This document shows, piece by piece, positions 1-6,869 of a stretch of 17,453 nt of DNA (positions within the stretch are counted from its first letter, which is position 1; each line of letters starts with the position of its first letter). This stretch comes from SOIA01 sp050116035. GTDB taxonomy: Bacteria > Acidobacteriota > Aminicenantia > Aminicenantales > Aminicenantaceae. The DNA lies in the NCBI GenBank assembly GCA_050116035.1, contig JASFPJ010000031.1, positions 1 to 17,453 on the forward strand. Reading direction: 5' to 3'. Below the pieces are notes generated by a model. That model was given only the letters and a program-made list of their open reading frames with translations. It had not been told where the DNA came from and ran no database searches. The position numbers and the translations under genes are program-made.

Positions 1-585
1 CACATGGAGAATATGCACGTTTTCGGTGTTCCGTTTGTGGTGGCCATCAATAGATTTCCTTCAGATACTGATGTGGAGATAGAGAAAGTCAAAGAGCTGT
101 GCCTCAAGGAGAAAGCTCGTGTGGCCCTGAGTGAGGTGTTTGCCAAAGGAGGGAAAGGCGGAAAGGATTTGGCACAGGAAGTCCTGAAAGCGATTAAGGA
201 AGAGGAGAACCGGTTTCAACTTCTTTATCCTTCGGATATGCCACTTCTTGAGAAAATAGAGACAGTCGCTCAAAAAATATACGGGGCATCTTCGGTGGCC
301 ATGGAAGGAAAAATCAGAAGAAAGATTCGAAGGATTGAGAAAAGAGGATTCGGCAATCTTCCTGTCTGTATCGCCAAAACGCAGTATTCTCTTTCAGATG
401 ATGATGAAGCGTTGGGAAGACCGAAAGATTTTACATTGATCGTTACGGATGTCTCTATCAGTTCGGGTGCAGGATTTGTCGTGGTGTACTGTGGCGATAT
501 CATGACCATGCCCGGTCTGCCAAAGATTCCTTCGGCCGAAAAGATTGATGTCACGGAAGACGGCCGAATAACCGGTCTGAGCTGA
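1..585 (+). CDS. fhs: Formate--tetrahydrofolate ligase, C-terminal part (5' truncated by window edge)
   Basis: ATP-dependent ligation of formate to tetrahydrofolate gives 10-formyl-THF, the entry of formate into C1 metabolism (methyl branch of the Wood-Ljungdahl pathway, or purine and serine/glycine metabolism); cytoplasmic. The window opens in frame inside the gene, so only about 194 residues are seen and the ATP-binding N-terminal half lies outside. Family blocks visible: GVPFVVAINRFPSDT near the start, the KIYGA segment in the middle, AKTQYSLSDD, SSGAGFVVVYCGDIMTMPGLP, and a typical ending (AEKIDVTEDGRITGLS). The match to family C-terminal blocks is colinear without frameshift. It stops with TGA and is followed within 20 bases by a hairpin/T-tract terminator, so it is the last gene of its transcript. 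Whether it serves acetogenic, syntrophic or purely biosynthetic C1 flux cannot be told from this window. Confidence 0.95.
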   Translation, partial: HMENMHVFGVPFVVAINRFPSDTDVEIEKVKELCLKEKARVALSEVFAKGGKGGKDLAQEVLKAIKEEENRFQLLYPSDMPLLEKIETVAQKIYGASSVAMEGKIRRKIRRIEKRGFGNLPVCIAKTQYSLSDDDEALGRPKDFTLIVTDVSISSGAGFVVVYCGDIMTMPGLPKIPSAEKIDVTEDGRITGLS

Positions 586-598
586 GTTTACTGAGGAC

Positions 599-622
599 GT
601 CGCCGAGAGCGACAATTTTTTT
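599..622 (+). terminator. Intrinsic terminator after fhs
   Basis: A perfect 5-bp GC-rich stem, GTCGC (599-603) and GCGAC (609-613), with a CGAGA loop is followed after AA by a run of seven T at 616-622. It lies 13 bases after the fhs stop codon, in the position and orientation expected of a rho-independent terminator. The stem is short, so efficiency is uncertain. Confidence 0.6.
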
Positions 623-972
623 CTTATTTCTCATTTCCCCATTGGAATAAGAAAGAGGGATCCTCCGGGGAACGTCTTAGATTAATTTTTTCACATACAA
701 GAAAGAGAATTCCGCAGGAGAGGCTATCCCCTCCGCGGCATTCCCATCCTTACTTACGAGCTGGAATCAATCTTTAGTCACCGAAAAAATTTTTCATTGT
801 CGAATTAAATTTATCCTTTGTTTGTTTTCTAATTATGCAAAATTCCCAGGGGAAAATCGGATTTTTTTCTGTTCAAAACAGGGATTTGAGAGTGGGTTTA
901 CACCCTCATCCAATTATGATAAAAAGGGAAGGATTCATTGTCATTCTATCTTAAACACGAAAGGCTTAATCA
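623..972. other. Intergenic gap between fhs terminator and thiolase gene, AT-rich, with one long hairpin
   Basis: About 350 bases with no credible coding frame on either strand. The stretch 770-960 is strongly AT-rich and presumably holds the promoter of the thiolase operon; TTGAGA at about 885-890 and TATGAT near 915-920 are present but spaced too widely for a standard sigma70 site, so I do not call a promoter. The one clear structure is the imperfect hairpin at 707-743, listed separately. Confidence 0.5.
707..743. repeat. Long imperfect hairpin (inverted repeat)
   Basis: GAATTCCGC (707-715) pairs with GCGGCATTC (735-743) with one mismatch; inside it, GGAGAGG (717-723) pairs with CCCCTCC (728-734) with one mismatch, around a CTAT loop. 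The total is about 16 arm positions with one bulged A. There is no T-tract after it, so it is not an ordinary terminator; an RNA leader structure, a dispersed palindrome or a protein site are all possible. Confidence 0.45.
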
Positions 973-2163
973 ATGTGTGAACTACGCGATGTTTTTATTG
1001 TCGGGGCCGCCCGGACGGCCATCGGCAGCTTTTTAGGAGCATTAAAAAGTTTTAAAGCCGCAGATTTGGGAGGTCTAGTTATCCAGGAAGCTGTGAAGAG
1101 AGCCGGGATCAAGGGGGAAGATATCGATGAGGTGATTATGGGGAATGTCGTTTCCGCAGGAATCGGACAGGCTCCTGCCAAGCAGGCGGCTATGAAGGGA
1201 GGGATCCCTCCCACTGTCAGCTGTTTTGCCGTGAACAAAGTATGCGGATCAGCTTTAAAAGCTGTTGCCTTGGGAGCCCATGCCATCTGGCTCGAAGAGA
1301 AAGAAATTATTGTCGCTGGCGGGATGGAGAGCATGAGTCAGGCACCGCATCTTGTCTGGGGAGCCAGGGAAGGCGTCAAGTTTGGAGATTTGAAGATGAA
1401 AGATTCCATGATCCTTGATGGACTCTGGTGCGCTTTTGATGACCAGCACATGGGCATAACTGGAGAAATCGTTGCTGAAAAATTCGGCGCAAGTCGAGAT
1501 GAACAGGATGAATATGCGGCAAGCAGCCACCAGAAAGCGATTCATGCCATCGAAAAAGGGTATTTAAAGGAGGAGATTGTACCTGTTGAAGTTCCCCAGA
1601 GAAAAGGCGATCCTGTGATATTCGAAGTGGATGAAGGCCCGAGAAAAGATGCGACGCTCGAGAAGTTATCTAAACTCAGACCGGCCTTTAAAAAAGATGG
1701 GACAGTCACTGCAGGAAATGCGTCTAGTTTAAATGATGGGGCGGCCGCTGTTGTAATCGCTTCAGAAGATGCAGTGAAAGAGAAAAAGCTTCAGCCCGTG
1801 GCCCGGATTCTTGCTTCCACGACTAACGGAATTGAGCCCTCGATGGTGATGTATGCGCCCAAGGGAGCAATCGAGAAGCTTCTGGCCAATGTCGGCTGGA
1901 CAATCAAGGATATTGATCTTTTCGAGATCAACGAAGCTTTTTCTTCTCAGCTTGTTGTGTTGATGAAAGAAATGGGATTGGACAGGGAAAAAGTCAATGT
2001 CCATGGAGGAGCTGTGGCTTTAGGCCATCCGATCGGAGCCACAGGAGCGAGGATTCTCACGACATTGATTTACGCCCTCAAACACAGAGGGCTGAAGAAA
2101 GGCGTGGCAGCGCTCTGCCTCGGCGGAGGAGATGCTGTTGCCATGGCTGTGGAGATGGTCTAA
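973..2163 (+). CDS. Acetyl-CoA acetyltransferase (thiolase)
   Basis: Condenses two acetyl-CoA to acetoacetyl-CoA, or cleaves 3-ketoacyl-CoA in the reverse direction; cytoplasmic homotetramer-type thiolase of usual length (396 residues). Thiolase N and C domains are complete. The nucleophilic cysteine is Cys91 in VNKVCGSALKAV; the catalytic His352 lies in GHPIGATGAR; the acid/base Cys382 lies in CLGGGDAVAMA. The last motif is a variant of the textbook C-x-G-G-G-x-G, with Ala in place of the final Gly. The ATG at 973 has a GAAAGG ribosome site about 8 bases upstream. The next gene starts 13 bases after its stop and encodes the following step of the pathway, so the two form an operon for butanoate-type synthesis or short-chain fatty acid oxidation. 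Direction of flux cannot be decided: no crotonase, acyl-CoA dehydrogenase or CoA transferase is in view. Symbols such as atoB or thlA would be a guess. Confidence 0.93.
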   Translation: MCELRDVFIVGAARTAIGSFLGALKSFKAADLGGLVIQEAVKRAGIKGEDIDEVIMGNVVSAGIGQAPAKQAAMKGGIPPTVSCFAVNKVCGSALKAVALGAHAIWLEEKEIIVAGGMESMSQAPHLVWGAREGVKFGDLKMKDSMILDGLWCAFDDQHMGITGEIVAEKFGASRDEQDEYAASSHQKAIHAIEKGYLKEEIVPVEVPQRKGDPVIFEVDEGPRKDATLEKLSKLRPAFKKDGTVTAGNASSLNDGAAAVVIASEDAVKEKKLQPVARILASTTNGIEPSMVMYAPKGAIEKLLANVGWTIKDIDLFEINEAFSSQLVVLMKEMGLDREKVNVHGGAVALGHPIGATGARILTTLIYALKHRGLKKGVAALCLGGGDAVAMAVEMV

Positions 2164-2176
2164 ACAAGGAGGGACA

Positions 2177-3028
2177 ATGGCAATAAAAAAAATTGGAGTG
2201 GTCGGAGCTGGAACGATGGGAACCGGGATTGCTCAGGTGGCCGCGGCTTCTGGTTTTGAGGTTGTCTTGAATGATGTGTCCGACGACCTGATCCAGCGCT
2301 CTTTAAAAACAGTGGATAAGAGCTTGACCAAGCTCACAGAGAAAGGAAAGATTGAAGAAGACAAGGACAAAATCATCTCTCGGATCAAGACCACGACACA
2401 ATTGGCTGACATCAAGGATGTTGGTTTTGCCGTGGAAGCTGTATTCGAGGATTTCGAAGTGAAGAAGAAATTGCTCGAAGAACTGGATAAGCTCCTGGAT
2501 CCCTCAGTCATTCTGACAACAAATACTTCTTCCATATCCATTACGCGTTTGGCTGCTTTGACGAGCCGGCCAGATAAATTTATGGGCATGCACTTCATGA
2601 ATCCTGTGCCTTTAATGACCCTGGTGGAATTAATCAAAGGCATAGCCACTTCGAAGGAAACTTTCGATGAGGTGAAATCCCTTGCTGAGAAAATGGGAAA
2701 GGTGCCTGTGGAAGCCAATGATTTTCCAGGATTCATTTCAAACCGGATTTTGCTGCCCATGATTAACGAAGCCGTGTATGCATTGATGGAAGGAGTGGGA
2801 ACCGCGGAAGCCATCGATACGGTGATGAAGCTAGGCATGAATCATCCCATGGGTCCTCTGACACTGGCAGATTTGATCGGCCTGGATGTCTGTCTTAACA
2901 TCATGGAAGTCCTGTATGAAGGATTCAGGGACCCGAAATACAGACCCTGTCCGTTGCTGAGAAAGATGGTTGATGCGGGATACCTCGGTCGGAAGACTGG
3001 AAAAGGATTTTACGACTACAGTCAGTAG
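2177..3028 (+). CDS. 3-hydroxybutyryl-CoA (3-hydroxyacyl-CoA) dehydrogenase
   Basis: NAD(P)-dependent interconversion of acetoacetyl-CoA and 3-hydroxybutyryl-CoA, the step following the thiolase encoded just upstream. The reading frame is open back to 2132, but ATG 2177 is chosen because AAGGAGGG (2166-2173) sits at ideal distance and it gives the standard 283-residue protein. The Rossmann dinucleotide motif GVVGAGTMGTGIAQ lies at residues 6-19. Next come the NTSSISIT segment, the catalytic-histidine block GMHFMNPVPLM, the family block NDFPGFISNRIL, and the C-terminal helical domain with NHPMGPLTLADLIGLDV. It ends cleanly in GRKTGKGFYDY, typical of the single-domain Hbd/PaaH type rather than the fused FadB type. 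No downstream gene joins this operon within 130 bases. Confidence 0.93.
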   Translation: MAIKKIGVVGAGTMGTGIAQVAAASGFEVVLNDVSDDLIQRSLKTVDKSLTKLTEKGKIEEDKDKIISRIKTTTQLADIKDVGFAVEAVFEDFEVKKKLLEELDKLLDPSVILTTNTSSISITRLAALTSRPDKFMGMHFMNPVPLMTLVELIKGIATSKETFDEVKSLAEKMGKVPVEANDFPGFISNRILLPMINEAVYALMEGVGTAEAIDTVMKLGMNHPMGPLTLADLIGLDVCLNIMEVLYEGFRDPKYRPCPLLRKMVDAGYLGRKTGKGFYDYSQ

Positions 3029-3039
3029 GTCAGATATTC

Positions 3040-3076
3040 AGATTGAAAGAATAATCATTTAAATATTCAAGAATCT
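3040..3076. repeat. AT-rich imperfect dyad between the dehydrogenase gene and recA
   Basis: AGATT (3040-3044) pairs with AATCT (3072-3076), and GAATA (3049-3053) with TATTC (3064-3068), around a ten-base AT centre. It lies 12 bases after the upstream stop and about 85 bases before recA. It could be a weak terminator stem or an operator; it matches neither the proteobacterial (CTGT-N8-ACAG) nor the Bacillus (GAAC-N4-GTTC) LexA box. Confidence 0.3.
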
Positions 3077-3159
3077 TCGCGTATGAGTTACAATAAAAAA
3101 GCGAAAAATAGATGTATATCCAAGTAATGAATGAAACCCATTGAACCGGGGAGGATAAA

Positions 3160-4257
3160 ATGACCCAAGAGACTGAAAACAAAAAAGATTCGAGGAATAG
3201 AGCGATCGATGCTGCGGTTTCTCAAATAGAGAAACAATTCGGCAAGGGAGCGGTGATGAAGCTCGGGCAAAGGGAGGCCGCGATTAAAGTGCCTGCCATC
3301 CCCACCGGATCGATTGCTTTCGATCTCAGCCTTGGTATCGGTGGGTTTCCCAGAGGGAGAGTGGTTGAGGTCTTCGGTCCGGAAGCCACGGGAAAAACAA
3401 CCCTGGCTCTTCATGTTATCGCTGAGGCCCAGAAACAGGGCGGTCAGGCCGCCTTTATCGATGCCGAGCACGCTTTGGATCCCGTTTATGCGGCCAGTGT
3501 GGGAGTGGATGTGGACGATCTCCTCATTTCTCAGCCAGATTTCGGGGAACAGGCTCTGGAAATCGCAGAGATGCTTGTTCGCAGTGGGGCTGTGGACGTC
3601 ATCGTTGTGGATTCTGTGGCGGCATTGGTGCCCAAGGCAGAACTCGAGGGAGAAATGGGGGATGCCCATATGGGCCTTCAGGCTCGTCTCATGTCTCAGG
3701 CATTGAGAAAGCTTACTGCCATAGTCAGCCGCTCAAAAACATGTTTCATATTCGTCAACCAGATCAGAGAGAAGATCGGATTTTTCCTCGGAAGCCCAGA
3801 GACAACAACAGGAGGAAGAGCCCTGAAGTTTTATTCTTCGATGAGGATCGATATCCGGAGATTGGCCACCTTAAAGGAAGGCGACAAGGTCATCGGGAAC
3901 AGGGTGAAGGTAAAGATCGTCAAGAATAAAATGGCTCCACCTTTCAGGCTGTCTCAATTTGACATCATCTACGGAGAGGGGATATCGAAGGAAGGCGATT
4001 TGGTTGACTGCGGGTTGGATACGGGAATTATTGAAAAAACCGGAACCTGGTATTCTTATAAAGGAGAACGGTTGGGACAGGGCAGAGAAAATGTCAAGAA
4101 GCTCCTCAAAGAGAACATAGAGTTGGCGGCTCAGTTAGATACCGAAATTCGAAGGGAGGTCGGGCTCCTTCCTGCGGAGAAATCATCAGAAAAGGCTCAA
4201 GAGAAAACTGAGGAAAAAACAGCTGAAAAAGGCGCAGAAAAACCTGCCAAAGAATAA
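3160..4257 (+). CDS. recA: Recombinase RecA
   Basis: ATP-dependent strand-exchange protein that forms filaments on single-stranded DNA and triggers LexA self-cleavage where an SOS system exists. 365 residues, normal length. Walker A GPEATGKT at residues 73-80, Walker B VIVVDSVAALVP, EGEMGDAHMGLQARLMSQALRKL, loop L2 NQIREKIGFFLGSPETTTGG starting at Asn200, and APPFRLSQFDIIYGEGIS. Start ATG 3160 follows GGGGAGG. Deviations from the E. coli-type consensus: ESSGKT is EATGKT, QPDTGEQ is QPDFGEQ, and the residue aligned with E. coli Phe203 in L2 is Leu210. The last 25 residues are a low-complexity Glu/Lys tail (EKAQEKTEEKTAEK) instead of the usual acidic tail. No recX follows; instead a secreted hydrolase gene starts 18 bases later. 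No recognisable LexA box was found upstream. Confidence 0.97.
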   Translation: MTQETENKKDSRNRAIDAAVSQIEKQFGKGAVMKLGQREAAIKVPAIPTGSIAFDLSLGIGGFPRGRVVEVFGPEATGKTTLALHVIAEAQKQGGQAAFIDAEHALDPVYAASVGVDVDDLLISQPDFGEQALEIAEMLVRSGAVDVIVVDSVAALVPKAELEGEMGDAHMGLQARLMSQALRKLTAIVSRSKTCFIFVNQIREKIGFFLGSPETTTGGRALKFYSSMRIDIRRLATLKEGDKVIGNRVKVKIVKNKMAPPFRLSQFDIIYGEGISKEGDLVDCGLDTGIIEKTGTWYSYKGERLGQGRENVKKLLKENIELAAQLDTEIRREVGLLPAEKSSEKAQEKTEEKTAEKGAEKPAKE

Positions 4258-4275
4258 CCTCAAAAGGAGGTCTCT

Positions 4276-5982
4276 ATGAATTCAATGAAATTCAGGATCA
4301 AGTGCGCATTTCTCTTAGCCATAATCATTGTTTTTTTAGGCTCACTGGCGCAAGCGGATTCACTTACGGATCAGGTTGATGAGCTGTTCAAGACATGGGA
4401 CAAGCCAGATTCTCCAGGTTGTGCCCTGGGAGTCATCAAGGACGGCCAATTCATTTACAGAAGAGGATACGGCATGGCTAACCTGGAGTACAACATTCCG
4501 CTCAATTCTCGATCAGTTTTCCGCATCGGTTCGACCTCTAAACAGTTCACAGCCATGTGTATTGCCCTGCTTGAAGAGCAAGGGAAGATCTCAGTGGATG
4601 ATAGCCTAAGGAAATATTTCCCGGAAATGCCCGAGTATGCCAATGATATAAAAATTCGACACCTTCTCCATCACACGAGTGGAATCCGGGATTATTTGAC
4701 CCTCTGGAGAATCGCGGGCGAACGGAATGATGATTTTTTCATTGATCCTGAAGTGGTCGCTCTTATAGCCAGGCAGAAAGAACTCAACTTTAATCCGGGG
4801 GATGAGTTTCTCTACAGCAATTCTGGATATTTTCTTTTATCGGAGATCGTGAAAAGTGTGACGGGGAAATCCATGGGAGTTTTCGCTGAGGAATACATAT
4901 TCAAGCCTCTCGGCATGAAGAATACTCATTTCCACGACGACCATACAATGATTGTGAAAAACAGGGCTTCGGGTTATTCTCCTCTCAGAGGCGGGGGATT
5001 CAGGATTAGTATGACGACTCTGGGCATGATCGGGGATGGGGGCGTCTTCACCTGTGTGGATGATCTCCTCTTGTGGGATCGAAATTTCTATAACAATAGA
5101 TTAGGAAAAGGAGGCCAGGAGTTGATCGATAGAATCCTCACTCCTGGAAAGCTGAACAATGGTGAGGGACTTGACTACGCTTATGGTCTGGGAATTGGAG
5201 ATTATAAGGGTTTGAGGATGATCAGCCACGGTGGAGCGTTTGTGGGTTTTAGGGCGGATATGATTCGTTTTCCTGAGCAAAAGTTTTCTGTGATATGTCT
5301 GGCCAACCTGAGCCGAATCAACCCGAGCCAGCTGGCCAGAAAAGTGGCGGATGTCTATCTGGCTGGCCAATTTAAAGAAGATAAGACAGAAAAAAAACCT
5401 ACTCCCAAACCTCGTTTCATAAAGCTTTCTGAGGCGGAGCTCAAAGAAAAAACAGGTGCTTTTCGAAATCCACAAACAGGCACCATTTGGAGGATTTCAC
5501 TCAGAAAAGAAACGCTGGAGGTGTATACATTTTTGTATCGATTTTCCATTTCACCTGTGAGCCAGAGAAAATTTCTTTCAATCGATGCGCCCATGGAACT
5601 CGAAATTGAATTCGAAAAAAAAGCCAAGAAAGAGCCGATGATCATTCGCGTCAAAAGAGAGGGAAGGGATCCTTACATGATGGAGCCCGTCGTTCTCGTT
5701 TCTCCAACGGCTGAAGAGTTGGAGGAGCTTGTCGGGGAATATACCAGTGAAGAGCTCCAGGTCACTTATGGGCTGGAATTGAAAGAGGGGAAGCTCTTTC
5801 TTGTTCATGAGAATCGGTATAAAGACTATCCAGACAGTCCTTTGGAGCCCACGTTGAGAGACAATTTCATGATCTCCGGCATGCAGGTACAGTTTTTCCG
5901 TAATGAGCAAAATAATGTGGAATCATTCACTGTGAATGCCGGCCGTGTGAAGAATATTCGCTTTGTGAGAAAAAATAAATAA
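4276..5982 (+). CDS. Secreted serine hydrolase, class C beta-lactamase / penicillin-binding-protein-like family
   Basis: Serine hydrolase of the AmpC/esterase/D-aminopeptidase superfamily (Pfam Beta-lactamase type). Residues 1-27 form a signal peptide (KFRIK followed by a hydrophobic core, AQA cleavage site), so it acts in the periplasm or outside. The catalytic triad motifs are complete: Ser86-Thr-Ser-Lys89, Tyr180-Ser-Asn182 and His318-Gly-Gly in the place of KTG. The catalytic domain ends near residue 365. A further 200-residue C-terminal region of beta-rich type ends in FTVNAGRVKNIRFVRK, resembling accessory domains common in this family. AAAAGGAGG just before ATG 4276 is a strong ribosome site. 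Substrate (peptide, ester or beta-lactam) cannot be told; the HGG form and the long tail fit a peptidase or esterase better than true resistance. It lies 18 bases after recA, so it is probably co-transcribed with it. Confidence 0.88.
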   Translation: MNSMKFRIKCAFLLAIIIVFLGSLAQADSLTDQVDELFKTWDKPDSPGCALGVIKDGQFIYRRGYGMANLEYNIPLNSRSVFRIGSTSKQFTAMCIALLEEQGKISVDDSLRKYFPEMPEYANDIKIRHLLHHTSGIRDYLTLWRIAGERNDDFFIDPEVVALIARQKELNFNPGDEFLYSNSGYFLLSEIVKSVTGKSMGVFAEEYIFKPLGMKNTHFHDDHTMIVKNRASGYSPLRGGGFRISMTTLGMIGDGGVFTCVDDLLLWDRNFYNNRLGKGGQELIDRILTPGKLNNGEGLDYAYGLGIGDYKGLRMISHGGAFVGFRADMIRFPEQKFSVICLANLSRINPSQLARKVADVYLAGQFKEDKTEKKPTPKPRFIKLSEAELKEKTGAFRNPQTGTIWRISLRKETLEVYTFLYRFSISPVSQRKFLSIDAPMELEIEFEKKAKKEPMIIRVKREGRDPYMMEPVVLVSPTAEELEELVGEYTSEELQVTYGLELKEGKLFLVHENRYKDYPDSPLEPTLRDNFMISGMQVQFFRNEQNNVESFTVNAGRVKNIRFVRKNK

Positions 5983-6004
5983 ATGCATATGGCTGTTCCA
6001 GTGA

Positions 6005-6106
6005 TTACCCGTTTGAATTCCTTTTGACATATCGGACAATCTCTTCGTGGGTGGCAAACCAGACCTTCTTGAATGTGCGCATGTGCTGTATGAGTTTTTC
6101 AAACAT
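6005..6106 (-). pseudogene. C-terminal remnant resembling a polysaccharide deacetylase
   Basis: A 33-codon open frame on the minus strand begins at ATG 6106-6104 and stops at 6007-6005. It includes LIQHMRTFKKVWFATHEEIV, which closely resembles the C-terminal end of PuuE/polysaccharide-deacetylase-type proteins (the segment around VWFATxEEIA near their end). The same frame reads GRKV just before the ATG, overlapping the end of sagB, but beyond that nothing deacetylase-like is found, so the catalytic NodB-type domain is absent. It starts 7 bases after the sagB stop without a clear ribosome site. The best reading is a gene relic left after recombination or insertion of the sagB segment. A short translated peptide coupled to sagB cannot be excluded. 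The family assignment rests on recognition of the motif only. Confidence 0.55.
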
Positions 6107-6113
6107 TACTTTT

Positions 6114-6842
6114 CTACCACGGTTGGCCGACTGAGCTCATGTAAACGACACTCTCCTCTTCGCCGTCAACCTCGATAAGTGCGTTCACTTCTCCATCGTA
6201 AAGGGCGCCGATCTGGCATGTTCCCAAACCTAAGGAAACCGCGGCCAGAGCGAGATTCTGGGCGATATGGCCGGCATCGAGATAGACATAACGGTAGGCC
6301 CGCTGGTCGTATTTCCATTTGGAACGCTGGAACACCGCCGTCCAGATAAACACGACGTTTGCTGAGTAGGCCATGTCCTGGTCGAGTGCGGCTCGAGCCA
6401 CAGCTTCTCGAAAATCACCTTTTTTTAGCTGTTCAAGATCATGATTCGGCACTCCATAATGATAAATCCCGGATTCGATCTCTTGGACGTTGTGAATGGC
6501 AAGATAGGTCTCGACAGGATAAAGGGCTCCTGCGGATGGAGCGGCCCGAAATTCAAATCCCATGGATTCATGTGTGATGCCTTGGGTTGCCCAAAGGAGT
6601 TGGGATAAATTATCTTTTTTCAAGGGCAGATCCTTGAAGTTCCGGATGCTGTGACGCTGATTTATCGCTTCCCAGAGAGGCATTCCCCCCTCTTTTTGAG
6701 GGATCTCCAGTTTATACTTTGGCGCTTCAGGATAATGTTTATATGTTTTGGGCTTAGCATGCCAGAGAAGAGGCCCACCCCCGATCTTTCCTCTGATGTA
6801 TTGTGTTTCTTTCTGGAAAAGGTCACCCGTCCCTTTGTTCAT
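6114..6842 (-). CDS. SagB/ThcOx-type FMN-dependent nitroreductase-family oxidoreductase
   Basis: Flavin enzyme of the SagB branch of the nitroreductase family. Characterised relatives oxidise thiazolines or oxazolines to thiazoles or oxazoles in ribosomal peptide natural products, but many stand-alone members have unknown substrates. Seen here: RHSIRNF at residues 63-69 (FMN-phosphate-type motif), the branch hallmark APSAGALYPVE at 101-111, LDAGHIAQNLALAAVSLGLGT, and a C-terminal MSSVGQP ending. Length 242 fits a single-domain enzyme. The ATG at 6842 has GAGGAGG (6851-6857) upstream. It begins 27 bases after the antiporter gene and reads with it as an operon. No YcaO cyclodehydratase, SagC-like protein or precursor peptide is visible nearby, so a peptide-modifying role is unproven; a general flavin reductase or dehydrogenase role is equally possible. 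A deacetylase relic lies immediately downstream. Confidence 0.85.
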   Translation of the reverse strand: MNKGTGDLFQKETQYIRGKIGGGPLLWHAKPKTYKHYPEAPKYKLEIPQKEGGMPLWEAINQRHSIRNFKDLPLKKDNLSQLLWATQGITHESMGFEFRAAPSAGALYPVETYLAIHNVQEIESGIYHYGVPNHDLEQLKKGDFREAVARAALDQDMAYSANVVFIWTAVFQRSKWKYDQRAYRYVYLDAGHIAQNLALAAVSLGLGTCQIGALYDGEVNALIEVDGEEESVVYMSSVGQPW

Positions 6843-6869
6843 GACACAATCCTCCTCAGAAGTCTACAT

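Noticed and set aside
2233..2838. Open frame of 201 codons on the minus strand opposite the 3-hydroxybutyryl-CoA dehydrogenase gene
   Set aside because: Ser/Val-rich translation mirrors the sense codons of a clearly real gene; no ribosome site and no family features.
4276..5982. True beta-lactamase conferring antibiotic resistance
   Set aside because: The third motif is HGG rather than KTG, the protein carries a 200-residue extra C-terminal region, and the superfamily is mostly peptidases and esterases.
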